Shown here piece by piece: positions 28,306 to 39,100 of a stretch of 64,000 nt of DNA. The notes beneath the pieces are model-generated. The model worked only from the letters and a program-made list of their open reading frames with translations. It searched no databases and was not told where the DNA came from. This DNA is from DATLED01 sp963750255 (GTDB lineage: Bacteria > Actinomycetota > Acidimicrobiia > Acidimicrobiales > CADCTF01): assembly GCA_963750255.1 (NCBI GenBank), contig CAVVPZ010000008.1:1-64000 (forward strand). The letters are read 5' to 3'. Position 1 is the stretch's first letter. Every line of letters starts with the position of its first letter. Both the position numbers and the translations under genes were made by a program.

Positions 28306-29096
28306 TCAGCGACCGAGCAGGCGATTCGGCAACGTGGCGACGTCGACGATCCTGGCCACGCCGGGCACCGCGCCGAGGCGCGACAGGCCCACGACGCGCT
28401 GGAACGGCGATCACCTGGTAGCCGGGGACGTGGCGCAACCGGATGGACCGGGTGACCGCGCGCGCCACCAGTGACGTGCCCGGGCCGACGGTCGGAGGTC
28501 CGTCGCCGCCCGTCGCGCCGGCCGCTCGGGCGAAGAACTCGGTGGCGATCGGACCGGGGTTGATCGTCGCCGCCGTCACGCCCCGTCCGATGACCTCGCG
28601 CCGCAGTCCTTCGGTGAAGCCCTGCACGGCCCACTTGGTGGCGGCGTAGACGGAGTAGGGCGGGAAGGCGACCCAGCTGGCCCCGGAGGCGACGTTCACG
28701 ATGTGGCCCCGGTGGCGGTCGAGCATCCCCGGCAGCACCTTCTGGGTCAGGTCGATGAGGGCGAGCACGTTCGTCTCGAACAACGTCCGCACGTCGTCCG
28801 CCGGCATCCGCTCGACGATCCCCATCCACCCGAGGCCGGCGTTGTTCACGAGCACGTCCGCACCCCCGAGCGCATCGGCCCGTGCGATCAGCGCGGCCCG
28901 ATCGGCCTCCACGGTGACGTCCCCCTGCACCGTCTCGATGGCGCCTTCGCCGGACGCCGCGAGCCGGTCCAACCGGTCGCCGTTGCGGCCCGAGGCGAGC
29001 ACCGCGCGCGCCGCGCCGGGCCAGGTGCACCGCCGTCGCCCAGCCGAGCCCCGAGGAGGCGCCGGTGACCACGACGACCCGATCGTTCACCCGCAT
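28306..29096 (-). CDS. Short-chain dehydrogenase/reductase (two frameshifts)
   Basis: A classical SDR of about 262 residues, an NAD(P)-dependent oxidoreductase. Motifs are VVVVTGASSGLGWATA (cofactor-binding TGxxxGxG), VLVNNAGLGW, GHIVNVASGASW with the catalytic serine, YSVYAATKWAVQG (YxxxK) and INPGPIATEFF. Indels near 29010 and 28405 break the frame. The last 32 residues (FQRVVGLSRLGAVPGVAR onward) are read in the frame ending at the TGA at 28306. It is divergent from the CBS-citrate synthase gene with 51 bases between starts. The substrate is unknown. Confidence 0.85.
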
Positions 29097-29147
29097 CCGC
29101 CCACTACAGTCGCTGCGGGTCCGCTACGCACACGAGGGGGAGTCGAC

Positions 29148-30719
29148 ATGGCCGAGGCCGCCGCCGGCAAGGTCCGCACGATCGCCGACGTGATGAGCCG
29201 TCCGGCCGTCACCGCCGCCGCCTCGGAGCTGGTCGCCGAAGCCGCCGGGCGGATGACCGACCGGGCCGTGGGCTCGGTCGTGGTCGTCGACGGCAACCGC
29301 CCCGTCGGCATCCTCACCGAGCGCGACATGATCCGCATCGCCTCGTCCGGCACCGACCTGGCCACCGCCAAGGTCGGGGAGTGGATGACCCCGCAGCCCG
29401 ACACGATCAGCCCGGACGTGGAGATCACCGAGGCCTGGCGCGGGTTCAGCGAGCGGGGCTACCGCCACATCCCGGTGGTCAACGGCACGGAGCTCGTCGG
29501 CATCGTGACGATGCGGGACCTCATGCGGGTGTCGCAGCTGCAACCCATGCCCGGCGCCGCCATCGACGTCCCCCAGGGCTTGAAGGGCGTGGTCGTCACC
29601 GAGACCGAGGTCGGCGACGTCCGTGGGTACGAGGGCTTCTACCACTACCGCCAGTACTCGGCCGTGGAGCTGGCCGAGCAACGTCCGCTCGAGGACGTCT
29701 GGTACCTCATGTTCGAGGGCGAGCTCCCGACGAAGGCGCAGCGCGAGACCTTTCGTCAGGAGGTGGCGCCGCTGCGGGTCGTGCCCGACGCCGTCCGTCC
29801 CCTGCTCCCCGCCATCGCCGCGGCCGGCGGCTCACCGCTCGATGGCCTGCGCACGGCCGTCTCGCTCATCGGTGCCGCCGCCGGGTTCAAGCCCAACATC
29901 GACATCGACCGCACCGAGCTCCGGGCCAACGCCCTGCAGATCTGTGCCGTCGTGCCGACGATCCTCACCGCCCTCCATCGCATCACGCAGGGAGAGGAGC
30001 CCGTCGAGCCCCACGCATCGCTGGGCTACGCCGAGAACTACCTCTACATGATGACGGGCGAGGAACCCGACCCGAAGCGGGCGCGGGCCATCGAGCAGTA
30101 CCTGATCTCCACCGTCGACCACGGGTTCAACGCGCTCGACCTTCACCGCTCGCGTCATCACGTCGACCGGCGCCGATCTCGCCGCCGCCGTGACCGGTGC
30201 CGTCGGCGCGCTGAGCGGGCCGTGGCACGGTGGCGCTCCCAGCCGCGCCCTCGACACCCTCGACGCCATCGGGTCGCCCGACGACGTCGACGACTGGGTC
30301 CGGCCCCGCATCGAGGCGGGCGAGAAGATGATGGGCTTCGGCCACCCCGTGTACCGGACGCACGACCCGCGCTCGGTCATGCTCCGCGGCATCGCCGAGT
30401 CCATCGGCGGCGACATCGTCGACTTCGCCAAGCAGGTCGAGACCCGGATCGTCGAGATCCTCAACGAGGTCAAGCCCGGCCGCGAGATCTACACGAACGT
30501 GGAGTTCTACGCCGGCGTCGTGATGGAGCTCAGCGGGCTGCCCCGGTCGATGTTCACCCCGACGTTCGCGTCTTCGCGGGTCATCGGGTGGTGCGCCAAC
30601 ATCCTCGAGCAGGCCGCCCACAACAAGATCATCCGGCCCGCGGCCCGCTACGTCGGCCCGCCGCCGCCCCAGCCCGTCCCCGCGCTGGAGGATCGAGGCG
30701 TGGGCGTTTCGGTCAGTGA
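29148..30719 (+). CDS. CBS-domain citrate synthase fusion (frameshifted)
   Basis: Residues about 13-125 form a tandem CBS pair (TIADVMSRPAVTA; VGSVVVVDGNRPVGILTERD; GYRHIPVVNGTELVGIVTMR), an adenine-nucleotide-sensing module. The rest is a citrate/2-methylcitrate synthase that condenses acyl-CoA with oxaloacetate. It has GYEGFYHYRQYSAVELAEQ, DHGFNA, GPWHGGAPSRAL and the catalytic GFGHPVYRTHDPRS. A one-base slip near 30140 moves the C-terminal third to another frame. The true stop is obscured because that frame runs on into the GNAT gene; the family normally ends near VPALEDR. The ATG at 29148 follows a GAGGGGG Shine-Dalgarno. Adenylate control of the first TCA step or of methylcitrate flux is an inference from the CBS pair. 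Confidence 0.85.
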   Translation: MAEAAAGKVRTIADVMSRPAVTAAASELVAEAAGRMTDRAVGSVVVVDGNRPVGILTERDMIRIASSGTDLATAKVGEWMTPQPDTISPDVEITEAWRGFSERGYRHIPVVNGTELVGIVTMRDLMRVSQLQPMPGAAIDVPQGLKGVVVTETEVGDVRGYEGFYHYRQYSAVELAEQRPLEDVWYLMFEGELPTKAQRETFRQEVAPLRVVPDAVRPLLPAIAAAGGSPLDGLRTAVSLIGAAAGFKPNIDIDRTELRANALQICAVVPTILTALHRITQGEEPVEPHASLGYAENYLYMMTGEEPDPKRARAIEQYLISTVDHGFNALDLHRSRHHVDRRRSRRRRDRCRRRAERAVARWRSQPRPRHPRRHRVARRRRRLGPAPHRGGREDDGLRPPRVPDARPALGHAPRHRRVHRRRHRRLRQAGRDPDRRDPQRGQARPRDLHERGVLRRRRDGAQRAAPVDVHPDVRVFAGHRVVRQHPRAGRPQQDHPARGPLRRPAAAPARPRAGGSRRGRFGQ

Positions 30720-31150
30720 GGCCACCGAGGTCGGCCTCGACCTCATCAGCGCGTTCGGGCCGGCTCGATCCCGCAGTTATCGTCGTCGTCACCCCCGCCC
30801 GACGCCGACGAGCTGGCCGCCATCATCGCCCAGCCCGGCGTCACCGTCTTCGTCGCCCGCAGCGACGACGAAGGGCTCATCGTCGGCACGCTGACCCTCG
30901 TCGTCTTCCGCATCCCGACCGGGATCCGGGCCTGGATCGAGGACGTGGTCGTCGACGCCGACGCCGTTCGGGGCAAGGGCTGGAGGACCGGCGAAGCCCT
31001 GACCCGCGCCGCCATCGACAAGGCCCGGCCCGCCGGCGCCAAGACCGTCGATCTCACGTCCCGCCCATCCCCGCCGAGGCCAACGGCCTCTACCAGCGCA
31101 TCGGCTTCGAGGCCCGCGAGACCAACGTTTACAGATTGGAGCTAGAATAG
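30700..31150 (+). CDS. GNAT acetyltransferase (frameshifted), 3' end is a repeat/att site
   Basis: An N-acetyltransferase of about 150 residues. The GTG at 30700 reads VGVSVSEATEVGLDLISA. The GNAT core is in TVFVARSDDEGLIVGTLTL, WIEDVVVDADAVRGKG, GEALTRAAIDKA and the terminal GLYQRIGFEARETNVYRLEL. Indels near 30765, 30975 and 31065 break the frame. It begins at the end of the citrate synthase gene and is probably in its operon. The final 26 coding bases before the last residues recur in altered form at 43682-43707 and 44446-44471. A serine recombinase starts 18 bases after the stop, so this 3' end probably served as an integration site. The acceptor substrate is unknown. Confidence 0.75.
31112..31137. 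repeat. Repeat A: GNAT 3' end, candidate attL
   Basis: The 26 bases GCCCGCGAGACCAACGTTTA + CAGATT match 43682-43707 at 23 positions and share AACGT.TACAGATT with it. The repeat lies inside the GNAT C-terminus, just upstream of the recombinase gene. The copies at 43.7 and 44.4 kb still encode an AR-QTNV-R-like peptide, as expected of GNAT-end remnants. Confidence 0.6.
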
Positions 31151-31168
31151 CTGCTACGCTGGACTTTC

Positions 31169-32781
31169 GTGGTCCAGAGGAGCGCTCAAAACCGGGTTCC
31201 GCTCGTGGGCTACGTACGGGTCTCGTCAGTCGCCGGCCGGCGTGACGAGCGGTTCCAATCGCCCGCCTTGCAGCGCGAGGTGATGGAGCGTTGGGCCACC
31301 CTCCGCTACGGCAAGACGGGCCATCGCTGGCTCGACTGGCTCACCGATCTCGACCGTTCCGGCGTCACCATCGACCGCCCCGCGCTGAACAAGGCGCGCG
31401 ACCTCGCCATCGCCGAGCGGGCGTCGATCGTCGTCTACGACATGACGCGCTACGCTGCTCCGTGCCCGAAGGACTGTCGGCCCTCGAGCGCCTTGCCGCC
31501 GACGATGTGCGCGTGCTGTCGGCTTCGGAGGACCTCGACGCGACCACGCCTGAGGGCGAGCTCAGTCTCACGATGTTCCTCGCCATGTCGCAGTACCAGG
31601 TGCGCCGGATCGGCGCGTCGTGGCGGAACGTCATCGAGCGCAACAAGCGCGACGGGTGGTGGCACGGTGTCCCGCCCTACGGGTACCGCCGAGCGACGGC
31701 AGCCGAGGCGCGTGTCGTCGGCCGACGTGCCGGCGTGATCGTTCCTGACGAAGTGGCCGCACCGCGCGTGCAGGAGATCTTCCGCCGCTACCTCGACGGA
31801 GAGTCGATCTACACGATCGTCAAGCATGCGATCGCCAACGACTGGTTCGGTCGCGAGTCGGCGGTGCGCGACATCCTGTCGAACCCCGCGTATGCCGGGA
31901 TGATCACGTGGTGCGACCGTCGCGTCCGTCGGTTCAAGGAGGGACCCCGCGAGGGTGAGATCCGGCGCGACAACCACGGCCGGCCGCTGCGAGAGCCGAT
32001 CCCCGGTACCGAGCGGCACGAGCGTGGTCGGCACGAGCCGCTGGTGTCGGCGCGCGACTTCGTGGCCGTCCGCCGTCGCTTGCGCTCGCAGGCGAAGCCG
32101 CGCTTTCCGCGCCACATCGCAGCGCGCTGGTCGGCGGCCGGGCTGACCAAGTGCGGTGGGTGTGGGCGCAACCTCGCGTTCCACGACAAGTCCGACGTGG
32201 CGGCCGACGGATACTACCTCATCTGCGGCAACAAGACGTGCAAGGCGAAGGTCGGCAGCGTCCGCGTGAGCGATCTCGAGAAGGAGCTCGCCGCTGCGGT
32301 CAGCGAGGCGTCCGCGCTGCTCGATGTCGATGACGAGGTCCTGCGAGCGATGCACGACTCCACGGGTGGCGCTCCAACGGTGGACATCGCTGCCCTTCAT
32401 GCGAAGCGGACCCGGCTGCACTCGGCGATCGCCAAAGGCGCCGCCTCGCGACTCCTGGCTGAGGTCGACGCCGACGCACTGAGCCTCGATGAGGTCGACG
32501 CCGGACTCCAGGTGCTCCGCAAGGACCTGGCCGACGTCGAGCGGGCGATCGCCGCCGCGGACGAGCAGCCGACGGCGGTCGTCGACTTCGACGTGCTGCG
32601 TCGAAGGGGCGGCACATCGCTCGGTTCGCTCTGGTCCGAGATGACCAACGACGAGCGGGTCGACGCGCTCCGAGCGCTCGGCGCCGAGGTGGTCGTTACG
32701 CCGGCCACTGGCCGACGCACCCCGGTCGCGGGCAGGGTCAAGCTGCTCGCTCCGTGGGTGCCTCTCGCGACAGCCGTCTGA
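31169..32781 (+). CDS. Large serine recombinase (one frameshift)
   Basis: A site-specific recombinase of about 537 residues. The catalytic N-domain has GYVRVSSVAGRRDE (nucleophilic serine), LQREVMERW, DLDRSGVTIDRPAL and VVYDMTR. An indel near 31455 interrupts it before VPEGLSALERL. The recombinase domain follows with WWHGVPPYGYRR and ILSNPAYAGMITWCDRRVRR. Then comes a zinc ribbon (CGGCGRN, then LICGNKTCKAKV) and a C-terminal coiled-coil region, the layout of integrases of phages and integrative elements. It starts at a GTG only 8 bases after a TACGCT hexamer, consistent with leaderless transcription from a promoter next to repeat A. The next gene is a conjugative relaxase. Confidence 0.9.
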
Positions 32782-33019
32782 GGACCCGCGCCAGCACCGG
32801 CGCGACTGCGTTCGACGCCGCCGCGGTCGTCGCTGGCCAGCGAAGCCGCGAGTCGTGTTGCAGGCGCGTCGTCGATTCGTCCACCACCATCGCCTGACCA
32901 CGACGCGCCTGGGCCACATGCAGGAGATGCGCCTCCGCTGGCGGCCCAGCGCAACCGGCAACGTGACGAGCTGTTGCGTCTTCGGCTCCGCCGACGCGCA
33001 TCGCCGCGTCGATGGGAGA

Positions 33020-33225
33020 GATCTGGACGGAGGCGGCGCGCGGAGCGCGGGGCCGAGGGGCGCGGGCGGAGCGGGCGCGGGAGGGCCGGGCGCGGGGAGG
33101 GCCGGGCGCCGGAGGGCCGGGCGCCGGAGGGCGGGTCGGAGGAGGGCCGGGCGCGGAGGAGGCGGCGGGGGGCGCCGGGGCGCGGGAGCGGGAGCGGGGT
33201 CGGGGGAGCGCGGCGAGGTCGGACA
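33020..33225. other. G-rich low-complexity tract before the relaxase gene
   Basis: About 200 bases of the plus strand are made almost only of GGGCGCGG, GGAGG and GAGGGCCGGGCGCCG units, some repeated three times near 33095-33130. The composition is extreme even for this genome and would support G-quadruplexes. It occupies the 450-base space between the recombinase and the MobF relaxase. The rest of that space (32782-33020) shows nothing recognisable. An oriT would be expected near a relaxase gene, but no nic-site consensus can be identified. Confidence 0.6.
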
Positions 33226-33230
33226 GACGA

Positions 33231-35848
33231 GTGCAAAGGCGTTTGCTCGTGACGGTGCGCGTGAACGACGCGGCGCGGCGCCGACGCCGGGGCGTACTAC
33301 GTCGACCTCGAGCGACGTGACCTCGCGTACTACCTCGATGCCGGCGAGCCGCCCGGTCTGTGGCGTCGGCAAGCAGGCAAAGGCGTTCGGTCTCTCCGGT
33401 CACGTCGACCGCGGAGGTGTTCCTTTCGCTGATGGACGGGACCGGGCCGTCCGGCGAGCAGCTCGGCCGCGCCTACGGCGAGCGCTCGGCGCGCGGCTAC
33501 GACATCACGTTCTCGGCGCCGAAGTCGGTGTCGACGTTGTGGGCGCTGGGCGATGATCGCGTCGCAGGGGAGTCGCTCGCCGCCCACGACCCGCCGTCCA
33601 GGCGGTCGTCGACTTCGTCGAGCGCCACGCCACTACCCGAGCCACGATCGACGGAGCGGTGCAGAACGTCGACGCCGACGGGCTCGCGGTCGCGCTTTTC
33701 CGGCAGCACACCAGCCGGTCGCTCGATCCGCAGCTGCACACCCACGCGGTCGTCGTCGCCAAGGTTCGCATCCCTGATGGACGCTGGCTGGCGCTGGACG
33801 CCCGACTGATCAAGCGCGACCAGCGGACGCTCTCCTCGCTGTACCACGCGACGCTGCGGAGCGAGCTGACACAGCGCCTCGGCGTCCGGTGGCGTACGCC
33901 GGCCAACGGGATCGCCGAGATCGACGGCGTGCCCGACGTCGTGCTCGACGAGTTGTCTCAGCGGACCCGCCAGGTCGAGGCCCGGCTCGAGCGGAAGCTC
34001 GACCGGTTCCGGGCCACCTTCGACCGGGACCCGACACCGCGGGAGGCGTGGCGCCTCGAACGTGAGGCGGTGCTCGACTCCCGCCCGGCGAAGCAGCACC
34101 CGGGGGAGCGCGTCGATCTGCGGGGGGAGTGGGCCGAGCGCATCGAGGGAGTCGGGTTCGACCCCGAGGGAGTGGTCGACGACGCCGTCGGGGGACTCCC
34201 CGCACCTGGCCGGCTGACGACAGAAGTCCAGGTCGCGATGGTCGATCAGGCCCTCGCCGCGCTGGCCGGGTCGCAGTCGACGTGGCGACCGAACGAGCTC
34301 CTCATGGAGCTGGCTCGAGCGGTGCCAACGACGGTCGCACGCGCCGCCGGCGGAGCTCGTCGCGGCGTTGGAGCGGCTGACAGAGCATGTCCTCGACGAG
34401 GGCTGCGTCGACTTGACCCCGCCATTCGATGGACCGCTACGCGAGTCAGATGGTCGACCGACGAGCGAGTCGATCCTCGATCGTCGCTACACGACCCAGT
34501 TCATCCTCGACGAGGAGCTCTCCATCGTCGACTGGGCGGACGAGCGCTGGTCGGCGGCGGGCACGCCGGCGCGCCTCCCGGACGTCGGCACGCTCGACGC
34601 CGCCCAGGCACATGCCGCGTCGCTCGTCGCCGGCACGCACCCGCTGGTCGTGGTCGTCGGGCCCGCCGGGACGGGCAAGACCACGATGCTCCGAGCTGCC
34701 GTCGAGTCCCTCGACGTCGAAGGACGCCGCACCTTCGGGCTCGCACCGTCGCGGCCGCGGCTGCCGAGGTCCTCGCCGAGGAGACCGGCATCGCGGCCGA
34801 CACCGTCGACAAGCTCCTCGCCGAGTACGACAAGCCCGGGCGGCTCCCCGACCCGCAGTATCTGCTGCCAGCGGGAACGACGGTCATCGTCGACGAGGCC
34901 GGCATGCTGGCCACACCCAAGCTCGCCGACCTCACCGGCTCTCGCTGATCACTTGGACTGGCGTGTCGTCCTCGTCGGCGACCCTCTGCAGTTCTCCGCC
35001 GTCGGACGAGGCGGCATGTTCCAACATCTGATCGAACACGCCCCCGAGGGAGCGGCCGATCGAGCACCTCGAGCGCGTTCACCGCTTCGCCGCCGAGTGG
35101 GAGGCAGACGCCAGCCTCCGACTCCGTCACGGCGACGTCTCCGCGCTCGACGACTACGAGCGACCACGGCCGCATCCACGATGCCGTCACGGCCACCGAT
35201 GCCCGACGCCAGGTCGTCGACCGCTGGTGGGAACACCGACAAGACCGACAGCGACGTCGTCATGCTGGCTGCCACGAACGAGTCCGTGACCGCAGCTCAA
35301 CCGAGCGGCCCAACGCCTCCGACTCGATGCCGGCGAGGTCATCCGCCCGATCCGCCCCGTCACGCTCGCCGACGGCGCCCAAGCGCTCATCGGCGACGAG
35401 GTCCAGACCCGCCGCAACGACCGGCAGCCTCATCACTGACCTGGGCGCCACCGTGAAGAACCGCCACCGCTGGGTCGTCGACGCCGTCGGACCCGACGGC
35501 TCCATCACCGTCCTCGATGACCACCGAGGCTCGGTGACCCTGCCGCACGACTACGTCAGCGACGCCCTCACCCTCGGCTACGCCTCGACCGCCATGGCCG
35601 GCCAAGGCCGCACCGTCGACCACTCGCTCGTCCTCGTCGACGGGCCCATCGACGCCGCGGGGCTGTACGTACCGATGACTCGCGGGCGCAACGGCAACGA
35701 CGTCTGGGTCGTCGTCGATCCGTCGTCGCCCGCTGACGGCGTCGGGACGCTCTCTGGCGTCCTGCAGCAACGATGGATTGACGAACCAGCTATCGACCAT
35801 CTCGTCGGCAGCTTGGAGCCGCCTGCCCAAGACGGGATTGACCTCTGA
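33231..35848 (+). CDS. TrwC/MobF conjugative relaxase-helicase (multiple frameshifts)
   Basis: A relaxase of about 870 residues that nicks and unwinds DNA for conjugal transfer. The N-terminal TrwC domain has tyrosine pairs in AGAYYVDLERRDLAYYLDAG, GYDITFSAPKSVSTLWALGD and the metal-binding histidines in LFRQHTSRSLDPQLHTHAVV. The C-terminal RecD-like helicase has VVGPAGTGKTT (Walker A), VIVDEAGMLATPKL (Walker B), VLVGDPLQFSAVG, GYASTAMAGQGRTVDHSLV and LYVPMTRGRNGND. At least eight indels (near 33280, 33590, 34350, 34745, 34945, 35060, 35160 and 35400) break the frame, but the motifs are whole. The GTG at 33231 is the likeliest start. No type IV secretion genes are visible, so the element may be mobilisable rather than self-transmissible. 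Confidence 0.85.
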
Positions 35849-36170
35849 CCACGGCTCCTCGGCGTCGACCATCGCCGTGTGGAGCGATGGTCCCAAGGAG
35901 ATCGCACGCGTTCGGGCCCGATGCACCCGTCGGACATGGTCGATCACCGCCTCGGTGCGGCACCACAGGTGCGTTCCAAGCCGTCGACGCCGCCAACCTT
36001 TCGTGAGCTTCCGTGCGGGCGGACCGACTCCCTGGCATCGCTGGGCCGACTAGTCCGATCGGCGATCTGACAATGACTCGAACGCGGCAGTGTCATCCTT
36101 CGAGTGCTCCCGTACCGTCACCGTCATCCGGCAGATTGGCGCCGGGCGGCGGCGATCAGCTGGAGGCGCA
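35849..36170. other. Intergenic region before the RHS gene
   Basis: About 320 bases between the relaxase stop and the RHS start, with no convincing gene. It ends in a GGAGG Shine-Dalgarno (36162-36166). The RHS promoter should lie here, but no clear -35/-10 pair stands out. Confidence 0.4.
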
Positions 36171-39100
36171 GTGCACGTTCGGGGTCTGGTTTCACGCGTC
36201 TCAGCTGCGCTTGTTCTGATTGCGGTGATCGCGGCCACCTTGTCGATCGTGCCCCTCCCGCCTGCTGCGGCGGCTTCAGAGGCAATGACGCCGCCGGCGG
36301 TGCCCACCGAGATCGAGGCGCTGCGAACGGCGTCGACGAAGACCTTCACGACCGCGACTCCCGACAAATTCTTGACCCGCTCGTTCAGCGGCCCGGTGCA
36401 CTACCCGGGACCGTCGGGTTGGCTCGACATCGATACGAACTTGGTTCCCTCGGGCGTGGCCCGGGTCCGAAACGCGGCCAACAGCTTCAAGATCGACCTC
36501 GCGGGCAGTCGCGTCCGACCCTGCGTTGGCTCGAATCGAGGTCGACGCCACCCACGCGGTCTCCTTCGCCATGGTCGGCGCGCTCGGCCTGACGGGCGTC
36601 GTCGACGGCGCCCGCCTCCGCCACTCATCGGCGTTGCCCGACGTCGACGTGGTCCTGGAGTCCCGAATGGATGGCCTCAAGGAGGACCTCGTCTTGGGGT
36701 CGGCGGCGGCGCCGGACCGGTACGTGTTTCCGCTGATCCTGGAGGGCCTGACTGCTTCGATCGACGACACGGGAGCGGTGGTGTACCGCGACGAGTCGGG
36801 CGCGGAGCGGCTCCGCACCCCTGCGGGCTGGATGGAGGACGCCAACGTCGACCCTCACGTCGGGGACGGCCAAGTGTCGCGGGGCGTGTCGTACGCGATT
36901 GTGCCCTTCGGTCTCGGCGTGGCTCTTGAGGTCCAGCTCGACCGGGCGTGGCTGGACGACCCGGCACGCGTCTATCCGGTGACGGTCGACCCGAGCTTCC
37001 AGGTGTACACCGCCTACGACGACACCTACGTGCAGCGGACGGTGAGCGGTGTCCGCCACGACTCGGAGACCGAGTTGCGAGTTGGCACGTACGACTCGGG
37101 CACCAACATCGTCCGCTCGTTCTTGCACTACGACTTCTCGCCGATCAGCGGCAAGACGATCGACTCGGCGACGATGTACCTGTGGAACTTCCACTCCTGG
37201 GAGTGCAACACGCCCCGCTACGTCGACGCCTACCGCGTCACCCAGGGGTGGGACGGCGCCATGACGGCGTGGCCGGGCGTCGCCTTCGACGGCCAGCCGA
37301 TCGCGTCGTCGAGCTTCGGCTACGGCAACGGCTGCGCGTCGGGATGGGGCACGTGGAACATCCGAGACGCCGTCGCCAACTGGACCGCCGGGGTGTGGCC
37401 CAACGAGGGCGTCATGCTCGGCACCAACGAGTCGAACAACTTCTACTGGAAGAAGTTCGCGTCCCGGAACAGCTGCTCATGCGAGGGAGCGGGCTCCACG
37501 GGCCCCCATGTCGATGTCCAGTGGAGCGAGCCAGCCTCCGGCGGGCAGAGCCCGTTCGGCAGTCTCGATCTGACGAGTCCGGGCTATCAGCAGGTTCGGG
37601 TCGGGGGATGGGCGCTTGACCCCGACACCAACGCATCGATACAGGTCGACGTGTGGCTGGACGGCTCGCAGTATCTGGGTGGGACGATGGCGACCGGGTA
37701 CCGACCCGATGTCGACGCCGTCTACCACCGCGGCGCCTACCACGGTTTCGACGCGACGTTCGACGCCCCTGCGGGCACCCATCAGGTGTGCGCGTGGGCG
37801 ATCAACGCGCCCGGGACGGGCGGGAGTCACGCGCAGTTCGGGTGCTCGACGGTGACCATCGCGGTCGACACGTGGCCCTACGGGAGCTACGACTCGGCCA
37901 GCGCCGGCTACGAGCAGGTGTACGTCGCCGGGTGGGCGATCGACAACGACGACAACAACTACCAGGTGCTGATGGACGTCCGTGCCGACGGTGCGTACCT
38001 CGGAACGCTCACCGCCGGCCAATACCGGCCGGACGTGCACGCCATCTACGGGCAAGGCGCCTACCACGGGTTCTCGGGTTGGCTCGCCGCGCCCGCGGGC
38101 ACCCGCTCGATCTGCATTTACGCCAACAACTCGCCGACGACCTCCCGCAACTACAACAACTTCGGGTGCAGAACGGTGACCATCCTCGCCAAGACCCCGC
38201 CGAGCGCCCCGCAATCGGTGTCCGCCACCGCCGGGGCCCGTTCCGCGGCGGTGACCTGGAACGCTCCGTCGTCGGACGGAGGGGCAGCCGTCTCCGGATA
38301 CCTGGTGCGCGCCTACCTCGCCAACGGCACACCGGCGGGCGTGGAGAAGACGACACCGGTCGGTCAGCGGGCGGCGCTGGTGGATGGCCTCGCCGACGAC
38401 ACCGCCTACTACTTCAACGTCTACGCCCTCAACAGCAAGGGATACAGCCCACCCGGCACCTCGAACACCGTCACGACCGCGGCCTTGGCCTCGACGCTCA
38501 CGGGCCAGCTGGTCGCCCAGTCCGACGAGCTCGGCCTCGAGCAGTACCAGGCGTACGCCCGCCACGACCTCGGCGCCACCGACGCCTTCGTGCAGCTGCG
38601 CACCGGGAACCTGGTGGTCCAACAACGCGATGCTCGGGTCCCCGGCCAAGGTCTCAACGTCGTCGTGCGGCGCACCTACAACAGCCAGGACACGAAGGAC
38701 AACGGCCTCGGTGCCGGCTGGCGGCTGTCGGTGTCGGACCTCGACGCCGGCCTCGAAGGCGCCGACGGCGCGGTGACCGATCTCGACCCGACGTCGCCTC
38801 TCGGCGTCGCCGACATCGTCTCGGTCGTCGGCAACGCCGCCCAGGTCACCGGCCGGGTCGTCGACTTCACCGACGGCGACGGCACCACCCACCGCTTCGT
38901 CCGCACCGGTCCGCTGGGCCGACGCTGGGACAGCCCGCCCGGGGTGAGTCTCCGCCTCCGCGAGGTCACCGGCACCGGCGGCGTGGTCACGGCTTATGAG
39001 CTGATCCGCCCGGACGGCGTCGTGTACCGCGTCGAGAACCTGCAAGGCCCGCTCGGGCTCCCGACTGCGACGTGGCTCGTCAAGACCGTGACCGACCGCA

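Noticed and set aside
30190..30894. Natural citrate synthase-acetyltransferase fusion
   Set aside because: The shared frame arises from indels. The GNAT gene has its own GTG start at 30700, and the synthase family ends near 30700.
31112..31137. Repeats A, B and C as integron attC sites
   Set aside because: There is no integron-type tyrosine integrase, the elements lack the imperfect palindromic attC structure, and the adjacent recombinase is of the serine family.
32974..33320. Gly/Arg-rich small proteins in the tract before the relaxase gene
   Set aside because: All frames through this G-rich low-complexity DNA stay open by composition alone, and none shows a credible start or conserved motif.
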